A stretch of DNA of 12,141 bases from Bacteroidales bacterium (GTDB lineage Bacteria > Bacteroidota > Bacteroidia > Bacteroidales > UBA932): the NCBI GenBank assembly GCA_004556005.1, contig SFJA01000065.1, positions 1 to 12,141 of the forward strand, given 5' to 3'. Shown here piece by piece: positions 6,757 to 12,141 of this stretch (positions within the stretch are counted from its first letter, which is position 1; each line of letters opens with the position of its first letter). Both the position numbers and the translations under genes were made by a program. The notes below the pieces were generated by a model. That model searched no databases, was not told the DNA's origin, and saw only the letters and a program-made list of their open reading frames with translations.

Positions 6757-6764
6757 TATCTTTG
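6757..6764 (+). promoter_or_regulatory. -7 element of the dcw cluster (mraZ promoter)
   Basis: TATCTTTG fits TAnnTTTG and lies 23 nt before the mraZ ATG, predicting a start near 6770 and a leader of about 18 nt. No clear -33 TTTG is present at 19-21 nt; the pentamer repeats occupy that zone. I see nothing else of note between the tRNA terminator and the repeats (6627-6702). Confidence 0.55.
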
Positions 6765-6787
6765 TCCCTGCGTATAAGAATTTTGGT

Positions 6788-7237
6788 ATGGTCACGTTTA
6801 TCGGCAAATACTGCTCTAAGATTGACGACAAGGGAAGGATGGTTTTCCCTGCGCCATTCAAGGGTTTGTTGTCTGCCGGGGACGATATGAGGTTTGTTGT
6901 CAAGAAGAGTATTTATGACAACTGTCTGGAGATGTTCACCTTTGAGGAGTGGAGTCGCCAGAGCGGAAAGATCAAGGACTCTCTTGACTTTTTCAATCCC
7001 GATCACAATCTCTTTTGGAGGGAGTATCTGCGTGATTGTGTGATTGTTGAGCCGGATGCGAAGTATGGGCGCATTTCGATCAGCCGAGAACTTCTTGACG
7101 CTGTTTCCATTGACAGGGAAGTGGTTTTCTTCGGCGTTGACTTCAAGATCGAAATCTGGGCAAAAGAAGCATTCGAGAGCAGCAGTATTTCCAATGAAAA
7201 TTACATCGCCATTGCAAGAAGCCTCGCCAGAAAGTAA
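6788..7237 (+). CDS. mraZ: Transcriptional regulator MraZ
   Basis: A 149-residue DNA-binding protein with two tandem SpoVT/AbrB-like halves. Each half carries its family signature: KIDDKGRMVFPAPFK near residues 11-25 and DAKYGRISISREL near 94-106. MraZ forms ring-shaped oligomers, binds direct repeats upstream of its own gene, and represses the dcw cluster in E. coli. The length is normal. The ATG at 6788 follows a short leader without a clear Shine-Dalgarno sequence. rsmH follows after 14 nt, the usual order. Confidence 0.95.
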   Translation: MVTFIGKYCSKIDDKGRMVFPAPFKGLLSAGDDMRFVVKKSIYDNCLEMFTFEEWSRQSGKIKDSLDFFNPDHNLFWREYLRDCVIVEPDAKYGRISISRELLDAVSIDREVVFFGVDFKIEIWAKEAFESSSISNENYIAIARSLARK

Positions 7238-7251
7238 GGGGGTCTGCAGCG

Positions 7252-8202
7252 ATGAGTCAATACCACAATCCAGTATTATTAAAGGAAAGCGTTGATGCCA
7301 TGTTCCCGGCAGGCACCTATGGCGGTGCGGTGAACAGCTGCAACGGCGTGGGAGGATGCTTTGATGGCATTTATGCCGATGCGACTTTCGGCGGTGGCGG
7401 GCATAGCAGGGAGATACTTTCCAGGCTCGGGCCAAGCGGCCGTCTGATCGCGTTTGACAGAGATGCGGATGCCCTTGCCAATGCCATTGACGATGAGCGT
7501 TTTACACTGATACATAACAATTTCCGTTTTATCTACAATTATTCGCTGATTGAGGCTCCCGAAGGTTTTGACGGCATACTTGCCGACCTTGGTGTGAGCT
7601 CACATCAGTTTGACACTGCCGAGCGAGGATTTTCATTCAGATACAATGCCGAGCTCGACATGCGAATGAACGTGCAGGGCGGCAAAACTGCTGCCGACGT
7701 TGTCAATTCTTATACGCAAGAAGAATTGGAAAGGATTCTGAAACTCTACGGAGAAGTGGACGGAGCGCGCAGGATTGCCGGACTGATAGTTTCGGCACGC
7801 GCACAGCGGTCCCTTCTCACGACCAAAGACCTCGACAACGCGATTGCTCCCGCCCTGCCGTCTTTCGCTGAACACAAGACCCTCGCCCGCATCTACCAGG
7901 CTCTCCGAATCGAAGTCAACGGCGAGATGCGTTCACTGGAAAAATTCCTCCAGGGAGCGGCCAGGGCACTGCGCAAGGGCGGAAGGCTGGCGGTAATCAC
8001 CTACCACTCGCTCGAGGACAGGATGGTGAAGAATTTCATCAAGACGGGAAACATAGACGGAATTGAGCAGAAGGACGTATTTGGGCGCAGCAGCGCACCT
8101 CTGAAGGCGGTGAACCGCAAGCCTGTCCTGCCGTCCGAGGACGAAATCAGCGGCAATACCAGAGCCAGAAGCGCCAAACTCCGCGTGGCCGAAAAGATTT
8201 GA
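7252..8202 (+). CDS. rsmH: 16S rRNA (cytosine(1402)-N(4))-methyltransferase RsmH
   Basis: A 316-residue SAM-dependent methyltransferase (formerly MraW) that adds the N4 methyl to C1402 in the ribosomal decoding centre. It shows HNPVLLKESVD at the N-terminus, the SAM-binding loop ATFGGGGHSREIL (GGGG at 47-50), FDRDADAL, ADLGVSSHQFD (111-121), AERGFSFR, and late conserved LRIEVNGE, GGRLAVITYHSLEDR and RKP. Between the VD of the N-terminal motif and GIYADATF there are about 15 more residues than usual (roughly 20-37, rich in Gly, Cys and Asn). They are in frame and may form a surface loop. The gene lies between mraZ and ftsL in the standard dcw order. Confidence 0.96.
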   Translation: MSQYHNPVLLKESVDAMFPAGTYGGAVNSCNGVGGCFDGIYADATFGGGGHSREILSRLGPSGRLIAFDRDADALANAIDDERFTLIHNNFRFIYNYSLIEAPEGFDGILADLGVSSHQFDTAERGFSFRYNAELDMRMNVQGGKTAADVVNSYTQEELERILKLYGEVDGARRIAGLIVSARAQRSLLTTKDLDNAIAPALPSFAEHKTLARIYQALRIEVNGEMRSLEKFLQGAARALRKGGRLAVITYHSLEDRMVKNFIKTGNIDGIEQKDVFGRSSAPLKAVNRKPVLPSEDEISGNTRARSAKLRVAEKI

Positions 8203-8203
8203 G

Positions 8204-8212
8204 GGAGGAAAG
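8204..8212 (+). promoter_or_regulatory. Ribosome binding site that fixes the ftsL start
   Basis: GGAGGAAAG lies 4-9 nt before ATG 8217. It is one of the few clear Shine-Dalgarno sequences in the window and supports ATG 8217 over the in-frame TTG at 8199. Confidence 0.55.
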
Positions 8213-8216
8213 ATGT

Positions 8217-8576
8217 ATGAGAGAGCTGGTTGAAAGAAAGTGGAAGCTTGCCGACATAGGACGATTCTTCAAGAACAGTTTCAAGGCAATACTGAAGGGA
8301 CAGTTCCTATTGCGGATGAATGTAGGCAAATACTTCGTACACATAGTATTTACATTTTTCCTCATGACCCTGGTCATCTGGATTTCGCTTATGATAGAGG
8401 GAACGATGGCAAAGGTGGAAAAGAACAAGAAAGTTATCGAGAACCTCAGGATAGAGAACGCTCAGAAGATGTATGACGCAGAAAGTCTGATGAGGCGTTC
8501 GACAGTGGAGGCCAATCTCGGAAGGATGGGATCGGAAGTAAAAGAACCGGAAAAAAGAGCAACAGTACTTAAATAA
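8217..8576 (+). CDS. ftsL: FtsL-like cell division protein
   Basis: A small bitopic membrane protein of 119 residues with a basic cytoplasmic N-terminus, one membrane segment (about 44-65, YFVHIVFTFFLMTLVIWISL), and a charged, coiled-coil-like stretch with ENLRIENAQKMYDAE. Size, topology and position between rsmH and ftsI identify it as the FtsL-type subunit that, with FtsB/DivIC, activates septal wall synthesis in other bacteria; the sequence itself is poorly conserved. The start is ATG 8217: GAGGGAGGAAAG at 8201-8212 is a good Shine-Dalgarno, overlapping the rsmH stop. The ATG at 8213 is in the wrong phase and a TTG at 8199 would overlap rsmH. ftsI begins 5 nt after the stop. Confidence 0.85.
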   Translation: MRELVERKWKLADIGRFFKNSFKAILKGQFLLRMNVGKYFVHIVFTFFLMTLVIWISLMIEGTMAKVEKNKKVIENLRIENAQKMYDAESLMRRSTVEANLGRMGSEVKEPEKRATVLK

Positions 8577-8581
8577 CGACA

Positions 8582-10525
8582 ATGGCAATCATCAGAAACA
8601 GGAATGGCAGGAACAAGAGGGACCGTATGGGCTTCGTGCTTTATATGGTCTATATTCTTGTGCTCATTGTCTGGGTGGTTGTTATTTTCAAGCTGTTTTA
8701 CATCCAGTGGTTCTGGAGTCCGGACGAGAGGATTTACGACGCGCTGACACCAAAGATAACCAAGGAAGAATTTGTCCCTGAGAGGGGGGACATCCTGGAT
8801 TGCGAGGGCAGGAAGCTGGCGTTGACGCTGCCGAGATATCAGCTCTGCGTCGATTGCACCGTGCAGAAAAAGGCGCACAGGCAGAGGGCGGATTCGAAGT
8901 ACAAGAAGGACAAGAAGGCAGCGGACGAGATGTTCCGCAGACTTGAGAACGATTGGAAGAAAGAAATGAGGGAGACCTGCCGCGAGGTTTCCGTGATAGT
9001 GACGGGGAAAAGGTCCGACGATCTGTATAACAGGATATGTGCGGGACGCGAAGAGGGCGTGCAGTACATTCGCATAGGCAAACCAGTTGACAGGAACGCC
9101 TACAATGCCGTAATGAATCTCGATCTTCTTAAAAAGAAAGGAAAGAACTATACCGGACTGTATTTCGAGAGCGAATACACCAGGCGCTACCCTTACGGCA
9201 CGCTGGCACGCAGAACCATAGGTTTTGTCCGCAGCAACAACATCAAGGACACCAAGAACAACCATATAGGCATAGAGGGCAAGTTCGACTACGAACTTCA
9301 CGGCAAGACCGGTGTCGGATATGTCAGGAAGACCGACAACGGAAAGATACGGGACAACGACAGCATATATGTCGAGGCTGTGGACGGAAACGATGTAAGG
9401 CTCACGATTAACATTGATTATCAGGAAATTGCCGATAGGGCTCTGCGCGAGCAGGTGGAAGGAAGAAACGACATCAAGGGTGTAACCCTCGCACTGATGG
9501 AAGTAAGGACCGGCGCTATCAAGGCCATGGTAAACCTGGTAAGGGACCCTCAGACAGGCGTTTATGAGGAAAGCCAGAACCTTGTTGTCGGCCGCAGGAA
9601 CGAACCCGGTTCAGTATTCAAGACCGTTACCCTTATGAGCGTGCTTTCGGACGGCTGCATCAAGTCTCTGGACGAGATGATTCCGGTTGGCGACGGCACA
9701 GTCGAGGGCACCAACATCAAAGACCAGCACATCAAGGACGACTATGTTGCAAAGGGAAAGGATGCCATCTCCGTCATAGACGGTTTTAAGATTTCGTCCA
9801 ACTATGTCTTTGCCAAACTTGCAATTGACAATTACTACGACGACCCGGAGCAGTTCCTCGACAACATAAGGTCCTACAAGCTCGGAGCAGCGTTTGACTT
9901 TGACCTTGAAGGACTTGCAGAGCCCGGCCTTCCTGAGCTCGCAAAGAAGGGAAGACACAGGGACAAGATGAATCCTAACGACCTGGGAAGACTCGGATTC
10001 GGTTACGTGAGCGAGCTGACTCCGCTTCACGTGCTGACATTCTACAATGCCATAGCCAACAAAGGCAGGATGATGAAACCGTATCTGGTAGAAGCGATAG
10101 AGCGCAACGGGGAGACCGTCAAGAAGATGGGTCCGTCCGTGCTCAACTCCGGAATCTGTTCAAAGGCCGTGGCTGACACGCTAAACAGGGCCCTGCTCGC
10201 CGTAACTTCTGACGGAACTGCTAAATGGAGTCTTAGAGGATGTTACTGCAACGTTGCCGGCAAGACCGGAACCTCATTCGGGGTAGTGCCCGGAGGCGGA
10301 TACCAGACAGAGGACAGGAGAAAGTACTACCAGAGTACCTTCGTGGGATATTTCCCGGCTGAAAAACCGGAATATACGATAATAAGCACCCTTTACTCGG
10401 AGCTGAGCCTCACAGACAGCAGCCTGCAGGGCGGCGGCATCCCGGCAAAGGCGGTAAAAACAACCATCAACGGAATATTCAACATTGACCCTGCATTCAG
10501 GGAAGTATTGTACAAAGCAGAGTAA
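8582..10525 (+). CDS. ftsI: Septal penicillin-binding protein, peptidoglycan transpeptidase FtsI/PBP2 class B
   Basis: A 647-residue class B penicillin-binding protein that cross-links peptidoglycan at the division septum. It has a short basic N-terminus, one membrane anchor (about 17-40) and the pedestal motif VPERGDILDCEGRKLA (65-80). The transpeptidase domain carries all three active-site motifs: S344-V-F-K347 (nucleophile Ser344), S405-S-N407 and K561-T-G563. Bacteroides homologues I know of often extend to about 700 residues with a C-terminal PASTA domain. This protein stops at about 84 residues after KTG, with no PASTA-like tail, so it looks like a shorter form. It is packed tightly: 5 nt after ftsL and 6 nt before murE. 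Expected inner-membrane partner of FtsL and FtsW. Confidence 0.94.
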   Translation: MAIIRNRNGRNKRDRMGFVLYMVYILVLIVWVVVIFKLFYIQWFWSPDERIYDALTPKITKEEFVPERGDILDCEGRKLALTLPRYQLCVDCTVQKKAHRQRADSKYKKDKKAADEMFRRLENDWKKEMRETCREVSVIVTGKRSDDLYNRICAGREEGVQYIRIGKPVDRNAYNAVMNLDLLKKKGKNYTGLYFESEYTRRYPYGTLARRTIGFVRSNNIKDTKNNHIGIEGKFDYELHGKTGVGYVRKTDNGKIRDNDSIYVEAVDGNDVRLTINIDYQEIADRALREQVEGRNDIKGVTLALMEVRTGAIKAMVNLVRDPQTGVYEESQNLVVGRRNEPGSVFKTVTLMSVLSDGCIKSLDEMIPVGDGTVEGTNIKDQHIKDDYVAKGKDAISVIDGFKISSNYVFAKLAIDNYYDDPEQFLDNIRSYKLGAAFDFDLEGLAEPGLPELAKKGRHRDKMNPNDLGRLGFGYVSELTPLHVLTFYNAIANKGRMMKPYLVEAIERNGETVKKMGPSVLNSGICSKAVADTLNRALLAVTSDGTAKWSLRGCYCNVAGKTGTSFGVVPGGGYQTEDRRKYYQSTFVGYFPAEKPEYTIISTLYSELSLTDSSLQGGGIPAKAVKTTINGIFNIDPAFREVLYKAE

Positions 10526-10531
10526 AAGTCT

Positions 10532-11998
10532 ATGATACTGAGCGAATTGATAAAAGATTTGGACTGCATCTCCATCAATGGAGGCAATACCGGCTGCGAA
10601 GTCAAGGGCGTCACGAACGATACGCGTGAAGCCGGACAAGGCTGGGCATTTGTTGCAGTTACAGGTTGCGGCAACGACGGGCGCCAGTACATAGGACGCG
10701 CAATTGAAGCAGGTGCCTGCGCCATTATCGGAGAAGGGCTGGACACTTACATGGAAGCTTGTTCCGACTCCGTATGCTGGATAGAAGTTGAGGACAGCCG
10801 TCTTGCAGTCGCCACTGTAGCGGACAGATTCTACGACCATCCAAGCGGCAAACTCAAGCTGGTCGGCATAACCGGGACCAACGGGAAGACCACGACTGTC
10901 ACCCTGCTATACAATCTTTTCCGCAGTCTCGGATACAAGTGCGGACTGCTTTCCACCATAGCCAACTATGTGGGTGACAAGCGTTTGGAAACAGCCAACA
11001 CGACCTCTGACCCTGTAACGATAAACCGCCTGCTCAACGAAATGCAAGAGTGCGGGTGCAGCTACTGCTTTATGGAGGTCAGCTCCATAGGCATAGAGCA
11101 GAAGAGGATCAGCGGACTTGAATTTGCCGCAGGCCTGTTTTCCAACCTGACTCACGACCACCTGGACTACCACGGGACTTTTGCCGAATACCTGCGCTGC
11201 AAGAAACTCTTTTTTGACAATCTGGGATCCGATGCGATTGCAATAGTCAATGTCGATGACCGCAACGGACGGGTAATGGTGCAGAATTGTGCCGCACGCA
11301 CGGTAACGACATCCTGCCGCAGCCTCGCGGACCACAGCTGTCGCATCATCGAAGAGAGTTTTGACGGGATGCTGCTGCGCATTGACGGAGTCGAGATGTG
11401 GACCAGGCTCATCGGAGCCCACAATGCCTACAACCTGCTGGCAGCATACAGCCTCGCGGTAGAATTCGGCTACACCCCGGAGGACATTCTGACGGCGCTG
11501 TCCGCACTGGGAGCCGCCCCGGGAAGGCTGGAAGTGATGCACGGGCCAAAGGAACTCAGCGTCGTAATCGACTATGCGCACACGCCGGACGCGCTTGAGA
11601 ACGTACTGCATACGCTCAAGGACATAGAGCCCGGCAAGCCGCTGATATGCCTGTTCGGCTGCGGCGGGGACAGGGACAGGAGCAAGAGACCGGAAATGGC
11701 GGCAGTTGCGCAGAAATGGGCGGACAGGATAATCGTCACCTCGGACAACTCCCGCAGCGAAAACACCGCAGATATCATAAAGGAAATCTGCACGGGGCTG
11801 GACGATAAAGGCAGGGCAAAGACCATCTGTATCGAAGACAGAAAGGAAGCGATCAGAGCGGCGATAACGTTTGCCGATAAGGGAAGCACGATTCTGCTCG
11901 CCGGCAAGGGTCACGAGACCTACCAGATATTGGGCAAAGAGAAGCTCCACTTCGACGAAAGGGAAATAGTAAACGATGTATTTAAAACCATAAGCTAA
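10532..11998 (+). CDS. murE: UDP-MurNAc-L-Ala-D-Glu:2,6-diaminopimelate ligase MurE
   Basis: A 488-residue cytoplasmic Mur ligase that adds the third stem-peptide residue with ATP. It shows VTNDTRE at the N-terminus, the ATP loop GITGTNGKTTT (112-122), NTTSDP, MEVSS (181-185), LTHDHLDYHG with the likely carbamylated Lys in CKKLFF (224 or 225), GAHNAYNLLAA, GRLEVM, DYAHTPDAL, GCGGDRDRSKRP and AGKGHETYQ. The substrate motif reads D405-N-S-R408 instead of the usual DNPR. The Arg that marks diaminopimelate enzymes is kept, so meso-DAP is the likely substrate. The usual His after MEVSS is Ile. The length is normal and no break is seen. The stop TAA at 11996-11998 overlaps the mraY ATG by one base, which suggests translational coupling. 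Confidence 0.95.
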   Translation: MILSELIKDLDCISINGGNTGCEVKGVTNDTREAGQGWAFVAVTGCGNDGRQYIGRAIEAGACAIIGEGLDTYMEACSDSVCWIEVEDSRLAVATVADRFYDHPSGKLKLVGITGTNGKTTTVTLLYNLFRSLGYKCGLLSTIANYVGDKRLETANTTSDPVTINRLLNEMQECGCSYCFMEVSSIGIEQKRISGLEFAAGLFSNLTHDHLDYHGTFAEYLRCKKLFFDNLGSDAIAIVNVDDRNGRVMVQNCAARTVTTSCRSLADHSCRIIEESFDGMLLRIDGVEMWTRLIGAHNAYNLLAAYSLAVEFGYTPEDILTALSALGAAPGRLEVMHGPKELSVVIDYAHTPDALENVLHTLKDIEPGKPLICLFGCGGDRDRSKRPEMAAVAQKWADRIIVTSDNSRSENTADIIKEICTGLDDKGRAKTICIEDRKEAIRAAITFADKGSTILLAGKGHETYQILGKEKLHFDEREIVNDVFKTIS

Positions 11999-12141
11999 TG
12001 ATTTATCACCTCATTGACTGGTTCAGCAGCAGTCTGGACATTCCGGGGGCAGGTCTTATGCACTACCTGTCCTTTAGGGCAATGCTGGCCGCCGTAATCA
12101 GTATGATCACCGCATACTTTGCGGGACGCAAGATTATCAAG
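11998..12141 (+). CDS. mraY: Phospho-N-acetylmuramoyl-pentapeptide transferase MraY, 5' part
   Basis: The first 48 codons of an open frame that runs off the right edge. The product starts MIYHLIDWFSSSLDIPGAG and continues with HYLSFRAMLAAVISMITAYF and GRKIIK, matching the N-terminal region and first membrane segment of MraY (DLPGAG..QYISFRA type). MraY moves phospho-MurNAc-pentapeptide onto undecaprenyl phosphate to form lipid I in the inner membrane. The one-base overlap with the murE stop and the standard dcw order support the call. Confidence 0.92.
   Translation, partial: MIYHLIDWFSSSLDIPGAGLMHYLSFRAMLAAVISMITAYFAGRKIIK

Noticed and set aside
6674..7435. 253-codon open frame on the - strand
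   Set aside because: It runs antisense through the dcw promoter, mraZ and the start of rsmH, all firmly supported on the + strand.
8462..9301. 279-codon open frame on the - strand
   Set aside because: Antisense to ftsL and ftsI; no motif and no plausible start context.
10907..11950. 347-codon open frame on the - strand
   Set aside because: It is antisense to murE, which has full family motifs; the translation shows no recognisable domain and is rich in Arg and Val as expected for a shadow frame.

Overview
The window looks like a chromosomal segment from a host-associated member of the Bacteroidales (Bacteroidota), with base composition near 50% GC by eye. Four things point there: several matches to the Bacteroidota -7 promoter element TAnnTTTG, tRNAs without an encoded CCA, mostly weak Shine-Dalgarno sequences, and gene types familiar from this order (two-domain NAD synthetase, lipoprotein serpin, GH33 sialidase, Rsh, and a dcw cluster opening with mraZ-rsmH-ftsL). 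I cannot name a genus.

Left third (1-3280, + strand). The 3' part of nadE (glutamine-dependent NAD synthetase) comes first, followed by a small intergenic hairpin. Then come a lipoprotein serpin and a secreted sialidase 6 nt apart, which look like a two-gene host-interface operon. All three genes carry apparent internal deletions: nadE is shifted with about 17 nt missing, the serpin lacks about 15 residues in frame, and the sialidase is shifted with a block of about 30 residues missing. This is either local gene decay or a sequence/assembly problem.

Middle (3310-6312). A bile acid:sodium symporter-family membrane protein on the - strand diverges from a RelA/SpoT homologue on the + strand, across a 105-bp intergenic region with a -7 element facing each way. 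The Rsh has an intact ppGpp hydrolase site, but its synthetase domain has lost several hallmark residues.

Right part (6349-12141). An AT-rich hairpin and a near-perfect promoter precede two adjacent lysine tRNAs (TTT, CTT), closed by a strong intrinsic terminator. Then the division and cell wall cluster begins: mraZ, rsmH, ftsL, ftsI, murE and the start of mraY, with gaps of -1 to 14 nt, so probably one transcript. Upstream of mraZ four TGGAA-like pentamers repeat at exactly 10 bp just before the -7 element, which fits a MraZ autoregulatory operator. The cluster makes and cross-links septal peptidoglycan: MurE adds the third stem amino acid, MraY loads the precursor onto lipid, and FtsI with FtsL cross-links it at the septum.

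I saw no CRISPR array, insertion sequence, integrase or defence system, and no clearly new multi-gene system. The most interesting points are the clustered lesions, the MraZ operator candidate, the Rsh with an eroded synthetase site, and the serpin-sialidase pair.
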